Assembly (NCBI GenBank): GCA_020845635.1
Contig: JADLFI010000039.1
Coordinates: forward strand, 19,796-83,795
Direction of reading: 5' to 3'
Length of the DNA stretch: 64,000 bases
From: Bacteroidia bacterium
GTDB taxonomy: Bacteria; Bacteroidota; Bacteroidia; UBA4408
Below the pieces are notes generated by a model. The model was not told the origin of the DNA, searched no databases, and saw only the letters and a list, made by a program, of their open reading frames with translations. Shown piece after piece: positions 27,541-35,026 of the stretch (within the stretch, counting starts at the first letter, position 1; every line of letters starts with the position of its first letter). The position numbers and the translations under genes were made by a program.

Positions 27541-29328
27541 TTAAACATCTAAATCGAGTTTTTTCCTAAGATTTTCTATTTGTGGATTTATCTGAGCCAT
27601 ACGTATGTACTTCTCACGGTTAGTGTATGGTTTTTTTTCTGTGTCTTCTTTATTGATAATTAGTTTTATTTGGATAGTATCATTTTGTAAATCATTTTGC
27701 AAAGTCATTTTTAACTCCCCCAAAACAGTATTCAAATCATTTTCTTGTACCGAATTAAAAATAGTATAAGTGATAATGTTATTATCAATCAATTGAGGTT
27801 TGTTACATGAGAGTGTGTGCGATAATGAGGATTTTCCTTTGTTTTTCATATTTAAAGCAAAAGAATCCCATGATTGCTGTAATTGTTCTTCGGTAAATGG
27901 ATGATTACGCTCTTGCAAAACAGTTACTTTCTCTTCGGTGTCTTCCTTATTTATTTTTCGTTTTATGGAAGCTAAGGTGGGTTTTGATGAGGCAACTTTA
28001 TTTACAATTACTTCTTTTGTAACCGGTAATGGTTGTTGATTAGTTTCAACGTGGGTATTAGGTGTTTCTAAAGGCTTTGAATGGGCAGTATTGGGCATAT
28101 TGCCGGATGCTGCGATATTGGTATTCTGTAAAGTATTGTTTATAGGTTCGGCAGCTGTAGATGTGTTATTGGCTACCGTTTTGTATTGAGGGTTTGGTTC
28201 TAATTCAACTTTTTTTTTTTCGCCATCAGGTGTAGGAACCTGCAAAGCACACAATTGCATTATGGCCAACTCAACCAACAATCGTTGGTTAACACTATTT
28301 TTATAGGCGGCCTCAGTTTTTGTACAAATATCTATACCTTTAATTAAAAACGTAAGCGAACACAATTGCGCTTGATTTTTATATCGCTCTTTAATATTAG
28401 GACTGGTTTCTAAGAGTTGAAGTGTAGCTGTATCGCGGCTAACCAGTAGGTTACGTAAATGAAAAGCTAAGCCATTAATAAAAAAGTTACCTTCAAAACC
28501 ATGTCCAAGAATATCGTTATATAATATTAAAGAGGCAGAAATATTTCCTTGTAAAATATCATCTGTAAGTTTAAAATAGTAATCATAATCAAGAATATTC
28601 AAATTTTCGATTACGGCTTTGTAGCTTACATGATTTCCTGCAAAGGTTACAATCTGGTCAAACATACTAAGGGCATCACGTAAAGCACCATCGGCCTTCT
28701 GGGCAATGATGTGTAAGCCATCATTTTCGTAGGTAATGTTCTCTTTTTGTGCAATCTCAGCCAAATGATTTGCCATGTCTTCTACCCTAATTCTATTGAA
28801 GTCAAATATTTGGCACCTGGAAAGTATAGTAGGTATAATTTTATGTTTTTCGGTGGTTGCTAAAATAAATATTGCATGAGGCGGGGGCTCTTCAAGAGTT
28901 TTTAAAAAGGCATTAAATGCAGAATTACTCAACATGTGCACCTCATCAATGATAAACACTTTGTATTTACCTATTTGCGGAACAAATCTTACCTGATCAA
29001 CTAAAGCTCTGATATCATCTACAGAGTTATTACTTGCAGCATCAAGTTCAGAAATATTTAAAGAGCGACCTTCAATAAACGAAACACAACTTTCGCACTT
29101 ATTACAAGGCTCAATGTTTTCATCAACATTAAAACAATTAATGGTTTTGGCTAATATACGCGCACAAGTTGTTTTACCTACACCACGCGGTCCGCAAAAA
29201 AGAAATGCTTGTGCTAAATGATTACTTTTAATAGCATTCTTTAAAGTTGTGGTAATATGGTTTTGCCCCACTACCGAGCTAAAGGTAATGGGTCTGTACT
29301 TACGTGCCGAAACTATATATTTTTCCAT
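27541..29328 (-). CDS. dnaX: DNA polymerase III subunit gamma/tau
   Basis: A 595-residue clamp-loader ATPase. The first 370 residues hold the AAA+ module: Walker A GPRGVGKTTCAR (residues about 45-56), the zinc cluster CFNVDENIEPCNKCESC, Walker B FIIDEVHML, sensor 1 ATTEKHKI and the arginine finger context SRCQIFDF. A low-complexity Asn/Thr/Pro linker (about 395-455) leads to a tau-like C-terminal domain. I see no obvious slippery A run needed for gamma frameshifting near the linker except a poly-A/T tract encoding EKKKVELEP near 28210, so gamma production is undetermined. A -7 promoter element is only 9 bases upstream of the ATG. Confidence 0.95.
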   Translation of the reverse strand: MEKYIVSARKYRPITFSSVVGQNHITTTLKNAIKSNHLAQAFLFCGPRGVGKTTCARILAKTINCFNVDENIEPCNKCESCVSFIEGRSLNISELDAASNNSVDDIRALVDQVRFVPQIGKYKVFIIDEVHMLSNSAFNAFLKTLEEPPPHAIFILATTEKHKIIPTILSRCQIFDFNRIRVEDMANHLAEIAQKENITYENDGLHIIAQKADGALRDALSMFDQIVTFAGNHVSYKAVIENLNILDYDYYFKLTDDILQGNISASLILYNDILGHGFEGNFFINGLAFHLRNLLVSRDTATLQLLETSPNIKERYKNQAQLCSLTFLIKGIDICTKTEAAYKNSVNQRLLVELAIMQLCALQVPTPDGEKKKVELEPNPQYKTVANNTSTAAEPINNTLQNTNIAASGNMPNTAHSKPLETPNTHVETNQQPLPVTKEVIVNKVASSKPTLASIKRKINKEDTEEKVTVLQERNHPFTEEQLQQSWDSFALNMKNKGKSSLSHTLSCNKPQLIDNNIITYTIFNSVQENDLNTVLGELKMTLQNDLQNDTIQIKLIINKEDTEKKPYTNREKYIRMAQINPQIENLRKKLDLDV

Positions 29329-29336
29329 TAGGACTG

Positions 29337-29344
29337 CAAATATA
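29337..29344 (-). promoter_or_regulatory. Candidate -7 element for dnaX
   Basis: TATATTTG on the minus strand, an exact TAnnTTTG match, ends 9 bases before the dnaX ATG; this would give an almost leaderless mRNA. A chance match is possible. Confidence 0.35.
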
Positions 29345-29526
29345 ACATAATTGGGTTATCCTTAAAAGCTATTTTATTAATTAGATTTACTATTTGTATT
29401 TTTTACAAATTAAGCAAAAAAACTATGAAAATATTTAACAGGATAACTTGTCATATACGTACAGTATTATATTTCTATCGGAGGAATAAATTAATGGTTA
29501 AGTAGCTAAATATTCAAAAAAAACTT

Positions 29527-29534
29527 TACTTTTG
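29527..29534 (+). promoter_or_regulatory. Candidate -7 element for the secreted protein gene at 29558
   Basis: TACTTTTG is an exact TAnnTTTG match located 24 bases before the ATG. No -33 TTTG is apparent. Confidence 0.45.
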
Positions 29535-29557
29535 TTACTTCAATAAATTATTTTTTT

Positions 29558-30061
29558 ATGAAACTACTAAATACTATTTTATTCTCTGTTTTCTTTGTTT
29601 CGTTTTCATTTGCACAGAAACAAAAATGTAATTTTAATTTAAATGAAAAAGACCCTCAGAGTGGTATTGAAAAGAAACATATAATGACAGGTATTAATAA
29701 TCAATTTCAGGTTTGGACTAATAATAACGGAGGTTCTTATAAAATAGGATTAGAAATAACTATGACTGAATTACAAAAAGACATTATTAACAAAGGCGAT
29801 ACCATGACTATTTTACTAAGCAATAATGATGTACTATTGGCCATTGCTGATGATAAGTACTTGCCGGTTGGAAAAGCTGATGAGATGACTGAATCTACTA
29901 CTTATTACCCTTTTTATAGTGTTTCTGCTAATGATTGGAATACTTTAGGAACCAATAATATTCAGGTATTAAAAATAAAATTAGGGAAAGAATATTATAA
30001 CTTTGAAATCAACGATTCAAAAGCCAAGAAATTAAAGCAAGCAATAATTTGTGTAAAGTAA
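29558..30061 (+). CDS. Secreted protein of unknown function, 167 residues
   Basis: I do not recognise the family. A clean signal peptide (residues 1-19, SFSFAQ end) precedes a small, Asn/Lys-rich, probably beta-sheet domain with two cysteines (KCNF at the mature N-terminus and IICVK at the C-terminus) that could form a terminal disulfide. No lipobox and no T9SS sorting domain are present, so it is likely a soluble periplasmic or outer-membrane-associated protein. It is a single gene, divergent from dnaX and convergent with the oxidase accessory cluster, with its own -7 promoter element. Confidence 0.75.
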   Translation: MKLLNTILFSVFFVSFSFAQKQKCNFNLNEKDPQSGIEKKHIMTGINNQFQVWTNNNGGSYKIGLEITMTELQKDIINKGDTMTILLSNNDVLLAIADDKYLPVGKADEMTESTTYYPFYSVSANDWNTLGTNNIQVLKIKLGKEYYNFEINDSKAKKLKQAIICVK

Positions 30062-30092
30062 TTTTATACTTCTATAATATTTAGGCAATAAA

Positions 30093-30374
30093 TTAAGGGT
30101 GCAATTGTTTTTTAGAGAGCAAATTCTTAAATAATTGCCACTTTTGAATAATATCATTCTTAAAGAAATATCCCATAATACCCATAAACAATAGGTAAGG
30201 GATAAGCATTAAGTATAAAATACCCGAATTAATACCACGTGCCACATTACCTCCTGCATCTAAATTAGAGGCAGGGCCTAAGCGGCATTGGGAGCAACCT
30301 TGTGCTAATACAGCTTCCGAGAAAATCATCAGAATTGCTATGATAACAATTAAAAAGAGTATTCTAGATTTCAT
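30093..30374 (-). CDS. Small exported membrane protein with a CxxC motif, in the oxidase accessory cluster
   Basis: A 93-residue protein with a signal-like helix (LFLIVIIAILMIF, ending LAQ), immediately followed by GCSQCRLGP, then a transmembrane helix at about 50-72 and a basic tail. The CxxC directly after the signal would face the periplasm. It is the last gene of a minus-strand run: subunit III, subunit IV, SCO-like, DUF420 and this gene. I know no function. The context and the cysteine pair suggest a role in copper or thiol chemistry of oxidase assembly, which is inference only. Confidence 0.7.
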   Translation of the reverse strand: MKSRILFLIVIIAILMIFSEAVLAQGCSQCRLGPASNLDAGGNVARGINSGILYLMLIPYLLFMGIMGYFFKNDIIQKWQLFKNLLSKKQLHP

Positions 30375-30398
30375 AATAAATACAAATATAGTAATAAA

Positions 30399-30929
30399 TT
30401 ATTTAGAATAATAGGGAGATATCATAAGATATACAATAACACCGGTAATAGTAACGTATAGCCATATTGGGTATGAAAATCGTACAATTTTCTTATGTTT
30501 TTCTATTTTCATTTGCAATCCATAGTAAAACGACATTAAAATTAAAGGTAAAACAAAGGCAGCAAGAATAATATGCGTTATTAATATAAATAAATATACC
30601 CCGCGCAAAGGATTATCTTTCGGAAAACTTGTTTCTTGAGCCAACCAATGATAGGTTAGATAGGATACAAAAAAGATACATGACAAAATAAAAGCAGTTA
30701 TATTTAGTTTTTTGTGCAACTTAACATTTTTGTGTTTTACATAATAAAAGGACACGAGCAGTATAATAGTGCATGTAGCATTTATACTTGCGTTTAGTTT
30801 AGGTAATTGGTAAATAAAACTGGGTATATTTTCAGGCACCGGTAAAATTCTTTTATTTAATACCATTACGGCTGCAATAACCAATACTGATAAAAGAATA
30901 ATTATTCTGGTAATTAGTTTATCATTCAT
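30399..30929 (-). CDS. DUF420 membrane protein (oxidase-associated)
   Basis: A 176-residue protein with about five transmembrane helices and the DUF420 pattern LPKLNASINATCTIILLVSF and later HIILAAFVLPLILMSFYYG, with membrane-embedded histidines (YHW, THI). DUF420 proteins (CtaM-like in Firmicutes) accompany and help mature A-type heme-copper oxidases. Its start lies one base after the SCO-like stop codon, so translation is probably coupled. The assembly role is by family and context. Confidence 0.85.
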   Translation of the reverse strand: MNDKLITRIIILLSVLVIAAVMVLNKRILPVPENIPSFIYQLPKLNASINATCTIILLVSFYYVKHKNVKLHKKLNITAFILSCIFFVSYLTYHWLAQETSFPKDNPLRGVYLFILITHIILAAFVLPLILMSFYYGLQMKIEKHKKIVRFSYPIWLYVTITGVIVYLMISPYYSK

Positions 30930-30930
30930 A

Positions 30931-31620
30931 TTATTTCGTACTTTTTAGTTTTCCATACTCTGAAGCGAGCACAAGAATTTCATCGCTCATTCTATTGGTT
31001 TCTTTCAAATAAACCCCTTTATAATGCCCTCTAATTTGTTTTTGTTTATCAACTAAAATAAGCGAAATATTTTCATACATACTTTCATCTAAGTTTTGTA
31101 TAAATCCGGGGGTTTTAAATATTTCTAACAAACTATCGGCTTGTATTGGAGATACCAAGTTTACTATTTTCTTATCTGCATGAATCTCGTAGGCGAAATG
31201 TTTTAAACTTTTTAAAGAATCGTTAGGGAGCTCGGTCATTAAAATGATAAACTGAAAATCATTTTTGTAGGCTTTTAATTTTTTTTGTAACGTGTAAAGC
31301 TGAGCTGCAAGCTGATTTGCTTGGGTTGAATTGTATTTGACTACACCCAAAACAAAAAATTTGTCATTTAAATTAACTGATGATACAGTATCATTGTTTT
31401 GATTAATGAACGAAAACTCGGGTAAAGTATAAAAGGAAGAGTCAGCGGAGTTTGGCTGTATAGTTGCCGGACCGTAATGGGGCAATTTAATAAATATGCC
31501 TGAATTGGCCTTAGTAAAAGGCTTGCGTATTACAAAAAAATATAATCCCAAACACAAAAGTGATGGGATTATAAAAACAAAAAAAGTAATAAGTTTCTTA
31601 TTTACTGTACCTTTACTCAT
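30931..31620 (-). CDS. SCO1/SenC-like protein lacking the copper-binding cysteines
   Basis: A 229-residue membrane-anchored thioredoxin-fold protein. A single N-terminal helix (residues about 10-31) is followed by a SCO-type domain; the late strand ILVDKQKQIRGHYKG is clearly the SCO family's LVD..G.IRG.YDG motif. At the place of the usual CPxxCP copper and redox site the sequence is FFVLGVVKYNSTQANQ (residues 88-103), with no cysteine; the only Cys in the protein is in the anchor helix. The conserved copper-ligand His of the family is not evident either. So it is unlikely to deliver CuA copper by the known mechanism. Its place beside subunits III/IV and DUF420 is the normal SCO position. Confidence 0.8.
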   Translation of the reverse strand: MSKGTVNKKLITFFVFIIPSLLCLGLYFFVIRKPFTKANSGIFIKLPHYGPATIQPNSADSSFYTLPEFSFINQNNDTVSSVNLNDKFFVLGVVKYNSTQANQLAAQLYTLQKKLKAYKNDFQFIILMTELPNDSLKSLKHFAYEIHADKKIVNLVSPIQADSLLEIFKTPGFIQNLDESMYENISLILVDKQKQIRGHYKGVYLKETNRMSDEILVLASEYGKLKSTK

Positions 31621-31657
31621 TTAAATACACTATCTATTAAAGAGTTAATCAATAATA

Positions 31658-32089
31658 TTAGTGTTTAGAGGCTTCTTTGGCAGGGGTATGAGATTGGTGA
31701 GTATGTTTGGTTAAGTTTTTATCAATAACATAACGACCGCTTTTTGAATAAGTACCTTCTCCGGGGTCAACCAAGAAAACAAGATACAAAATTAAAATAG
31801 CAAAAGGACCTAACACCGTCCATTTAAATGATTTAACTTCATCACCCAAATGCATAAATGACATCACAATGTATGCCGCTTTAACAATCGTAAGACTGAT
31901 AAAGAATACCATTAAGAATGTTCTCCCTAAATTCCAGGCATGAGCTTGAAAACCAACAACCAGTTCAACTAAGGTAACGATTAATAATATCCAAAACACC
32001 TTCCAAATTGCTTTACGCACTTTTTTTCCATGTTCCTCATCATGAAGAGCCATTTTTTCGTATGAAGGATAACCATCATTAAATTCCAT
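31658..32089 (-). CDS. Cytochrome c oxidase subunit IV family protein
   Basis: A 143-residue protein with three transmembrane helices and the prokaryotic subunit IV pattern AWNLGRTFLMVFFISLTIVKAAYIVMSFMHLGDE, cut here only by the helix boundaries. It stabilises the oxidase. The C-terminus is His/Lys-rich. It lies between subunit III and the SCO-like gene in the same direction. Confidence 0.88.
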   Translation of the reverse strand: MEFNDGYPSYEKMALHDEEHGKKVRKAIWKVFWILLIVTLVELVVGFQAHAWNLGRTFLMVFFISLTIVKAAYIVMSFMHLGDEVKSFKWTVLGPFAILILYLVFLVDPGEGTYSKSGRYVIDKNLTKHTHQSHTPAKEASKH

Positions 32090-32131
32090 AATACTTATAT
32101 TAAATTGTTATTATTAAATTAAAATTTAGCT

Positions 32132-32857
32132 TTACAATAAATAGAAGAAAGTAAACACAAATACCCAAACTAAGTCCACAAAATGCCAGTATAATCCAAC
32201 TTTTTCAACCATTTCATAATGCCCTCTTTTTTCGTAAGTTCCTCTAATTACATTTATATAAATAATAACATTTAGCAAAACCCCGGTAAATACGTGAAAT
32301 CCGTGAAATCCGGTAATAAAGAAAAAGAAGTTGGCAAAAACAGTATGACCATACTCATTGTACGTCATATTGGCGCCATGCACAACCTGATCAACAAAAA
32401 CGCCATCAACTAAAACATTTCTAACAGCTCCTTCTGGTGTTCCAACAATAAAGTTATACCACTCCCATGCTTGTGAGCCTAAGAATAAAGCTCCTCCAAT
32501 AATGGTAAGTAACATCCACATAGCCACTTGATTTTTCCTGTTTCTGTGACCTGCTTCAACGGCTAATACCATAGTTACTGAGCTCATAATCAGGATAAAG
32601 GTCATTAACCCCACATAAGCCAATGGAATACTTCCATCATAGAATGGAAAATGATGAAAAACATGTCCCGGATCAGGCCAAATGTCAGTATATTTATGGC
32701 GCATAAAGCCATAGGCGGCTAATAAACCCGAAAATGTAAAGGCATCAGAAAGCAAGAAGAACCACATAAACATTTTACCGTAGCTCATACCGAATGGAGA
32801 AACACCTCCTCCACCCCAATTGGCTTTAGATTGCGTAGAAACTGCGTGACTTGACAT
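32132..32857 (-). CDS. ctaE: Cytochrome c oxidase subunit III
   Basis: A 241-residue, roughly six-helix subunit III. Diagnostic stretches are FFITGFHGFHVFTGVLLN and the C-terminal YWHFVDLVWVFVFTFFYLL with the conserved WHFVD. It surrounds subunit I and supports proton uptake and enzyme stability. Unlike the usual Bacteroidota and proteobacterial clusters, subunits III and IV sit about 10 kb from ctaC and ctaD, with the dnaX-M16-icd unit between them. A near-consensus -7 element (TACTTTTA, minus strand at 32885-32892) lies 28 bases upstream. Confidence 0.96.
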   Translation of the reverse strand: MSSHAVSTQSKANWGGGGVSPFGMSYGKMFMWFFLLSDAFTFSGLLAAYGFMRHKYTDIWPDPGHVFHHFPFYDGSIPLAYVGLMTFILIMSSVTMVLAVEAGHRNRKNQVAMWMLLTIIGGALFLGSQAWEWYNFIVGTPEGAVRNVLVDGVFVDQVVHGANMTYNEYGHTVFANFFFFITGFHGFHVFTGVLLNVIIYINVIRGTYEKRGHYEMVEKVGLYWHFVDLVWVFVFTFFYLL

Positions 32858-33017
32858 AAAATAATTGTTAATTTATTGAGAGCGTAAAAGTAAAAAAAAA
32901 ATAATTACAACAAGTATATTTTTATAAACCATTCATCAACTATCTAATTTAGAATGATTCTAATTTATAAAACCTAATGCACTAAAAGGAGACAAAAAAA
33001 CAAATTACTCCAAAAAA

Positions 33018-33524
33018 CTATCTTAATATTTCATAGTTACCTACTTCATAACGTATAGGTGCTTGCAAATCGTTTTTAATGTGTACCCGAGCTTCAAAGG
33101 CTGTATTGACAGTTAATCCGGGTAAATAAACACGAGCAGGATATACTTTATTAAACTCGTCACTTGGCACCAAGGAGTAAATAAATTTTACCTTTATAGT
33201 GTCTCCTTCATGAGGTTTATTCTCAACTCCATATCCACAACTGCGCCATTGGGTTATTACCACATCGGCTACACAGGGGTATGATTTACAAGGTTCTTGG
33301 TTTTCATCTTTGTTGGTAAGATAAATATTTAAAACATAAGCCTGCATCATACAAGTTCCGGGTTCAACAGGGTATGCCATTGGTGATGTGGGAGTTTCGG
33401 TATTTGTATTGCTTTGATGGGAAGTGGTGGAAGCTATGCTTGACTGTTGATTTTTGCATGCAACTCCAAGGGATGCAAAGGCAATCAATACAAAGGTTGA
33501 TAATATTTTGAATAAGGTACTCAT
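33018..33524 (-). CDS. Lipoprotein of unknown function, 168 residues
   Basis: I do not recognise the family. The signal peptide ends in a lipobox (ASLGVAC, Cys about residue 23), so the mature protein should be lipid-anchored. A Ser/Thr/Asn/Gln linker precedes a beta-rich domain of about 120 residues with four cysteines (GTCMM, PCKSYPC, RSCGYG) that may form disulfides. Its ATG overlaps the stop codon of the YkgJ-family gene by four bases, indicating translational coupling. Confidence 0.75.
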   Translation of the reverse strand: MSTLFKILSTFVLIAFASLGVACKNQQSSIASTTSHQSNTNTETPTSPMAYPVEPGTCMMQAYVLNIYLTNKDENQEPCKSYPCVADVVITQWRSCGYGVENKPHEGDTIKVKFIYSLVPSDEFNKVYPARVYLPGLTVNTAFEARVHIKNDLQAPIRYEVGNYEILR

Positions 33525-34009
33525 GATTGATTATTTTCGTTTAGGTGTGTAAAAATCTTGGCCACTGCAGGACAAACTAAGGTATTTTTAAGGGTAATAT
33601 CCAAAATTTGTACCATTCTTTTTCTATTGGTATGCGGATACTCGCGACAAGCCGTAGGGCGGTCGTTATATATGGTACAATAATTTTCATGATCTAAAAA
33701 AAAGCAAGGCGCACTTTTCAGAACATAGTCATTATCTTCATCAACTTTTAAATATTTATCAATAAAAGCAGATGCTTTCATTTTAAGAGCTTTGGCAGCA
33801 CGTTCAATATCTTTCATGTAAAAAATGGGGCTGGTAGTTTTACAGCAATTGGCACACTTTAAACAATCTATCTCTTCAAAAACTTTTTCATGAAGTTCAT
33901 GAAAAATATTATCTAAAAGGGCTGTTTTTTTTCGCTTAAATTTTTCAACTATTCTTTTATTCTCTTCATATTTTTTCAAGGAAATTAAAAGATATTTTTG
34001 ATAAATCAT
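33521..34009 (-). CDS. YkgJ-family cysteine-cluster protein (zinc or iron chelating)
   Basis: A 162-residue cytosolic protein of the YkgJ/FliB family. It has the family cysteine pattern: CLKCANCC near residue 55, then CFFLDHENYCTIYNDRPTACREYP near residues 100-123. These cysteines bind Zn or an Fe-S centre; function in cells is not established. It is translationally coupled (ATGA overlap) to a lipoprotein gene of unknown role. A -7 element (TATCTTTG, minus strand at 34064-34071) precedes it by 55 bases. Confidence 0.85.
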   Translation of the reverse strand: MIYQKYLLISLKKYEENKRIVEKFKRKKTALLDNIFHELHEKVFEEIDCLKCANCCKTTSPIFYMKDIERAAKALKMKASAFIDKYLKVDEDNDYVLKSAPCFFLDHENYCTIYNDRPTACREYPHTNRKRMVQILDITLKNTLVCPAVAKIFTHLNENNQS

Positions 34010-34063
34010 ATACTACTCTTAAATAGAAGGAGAAATTTAACTCTGGCTAATTATAAAATTACA

Positions 34064-34071
34064 CAAAGATA
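34064..34071 (-). promoter_or_regulatory. Candidate -7 element for the YkgJ-lipoprotein pair
   Basis: TATCTTTG on the minus strand matches TAnnTTTG exactly, 55 bases before the ATG at 34009, in a 250-base divergent intergenic region. Confidence 0.4.
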
Positions 34072-34259
34072 GGTAATATGTGCAAATCAATTACATTTTA
34101 AATTTTATTTCTATTCCATTTGACTGAAAAATAACTTATAAAGTACATTAAAACATTTTGCATTTATTATAAACACAAAAGTGTTAAAAGAAGATTAATA
34201 AAAAAGCTGATTTAAATTTAATTATATGCTAGATTGCATACTTATATTATTTAGTCATT

Positions 34260-34976
34260 ATGAAAAAAATTCCATTAGTATTTTTACTCATTCTTTTTGG
34301 CCTGCTTGAGGCAAAAAACTACAGTGAAAGTACCGATGTGGTATTCAGAAGTACAGCACACGAAGCAACATATAGCTTTGGTATTGATATAAGTCGGTAT
34401 CAAACAATTGACTGGAACAAACTTGACACCAATATTAATTTTATTATTTGCAAAGCAACTGAAGGAATAACTATTACAGATCCAAAGTTTTCGACTTTTT
34501 GGTCTAATATTAATCCACGAGTTAAGAAAGGAGCATATCATTTTTTTAGGCCTCAAAATTCAGGAATAGAACAAGCAAAGTTATTTTTAAGTACTGCAAA
34601 TCTTGAGGCAGGACATTTATTACCGGTATTAGATGTAGAGCATGGTAGAATATACAAACACATTCACCCATCGGTAGCAGCCAAGCATTTGAAAGAAATG
34701 ATCAGATATATTGAAGAAGAATTGCAAGTAAAACCTATTATATATACCAATGCCGGTTTTTGGAACAGACAGTTTGCTCCATTTTTCAAATCAATGGAAG
34801 GTGAATATCATTTATGGATTGCCGATTACAGATTTCGTGAAGAGCCTGCTATTCCTAAAGGTTGGCAAGATTGGACAATATGGCAACACAGTTGCAAAGG
34901 AGTTGTAAAAGGCGTTTTGAACGAAGTAGATTTGAATGTATGCAAGGTAGATTTAAATGATTTAACTATTAAATGA
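34260..34976 (+). CDS. GH25-family lysozyme (N-acetylmuramidase), exported
   Basis: A 238-residue cell-wall hydrolase. An N-terminal hydrophobic signal (VFLLILFGLLEA) precedes a complete GH25 TIM-barrel domain: GIDISRYQ with catalytic-site Asp43, FIICKATEG, GAYHFFRP, VLDVEH with the acid Asp/Glu pair, PIIYTNAGFW, HLWIADYR and the terminal WTIWQHS ... NEVDLNV. It cleaves the MurNAc-GlcNAc bond of peptidoglycan. No binding modules or immunity gene are nearby, and there are no phage genes, so a housekeeping or competitive role cannot be told apart. It is followed after 50 bases by the flavoprotein gene. Confidence 0.92.
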   Translation: MKKIPLVFLLILFGLLEAKNYSESTDVVFRSTAHEATYSFGIDISRYQTIDWNKLDTNINFIICKATEGITITDPKFSTFWSNINPRVKKGAYHFFRPQNSGIEQAKLFLSTANLEAGHLLPVLDVEHGRIYKHIHPSVAAKHLKEMIRYIEEELQVKPIIYTNAGFWNRQFAPFFKSMEGEYHLWIADYRFREEPAIPKGWQDWTIWQHSCKGVVKGVLNEVDLNVCKVDLNDLTIK

Positions 34977-35026
34977 ATCGTCAGTATTAAAAATAATTTC
35001 TACTTTTATACAATAAATTTTTTTTC

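Noticed and set aside
29425..29505. 26-residue open frame between dnaX and the secreted-protein gene
   Set aside because: Too short, no motif and no promoter in front of it.
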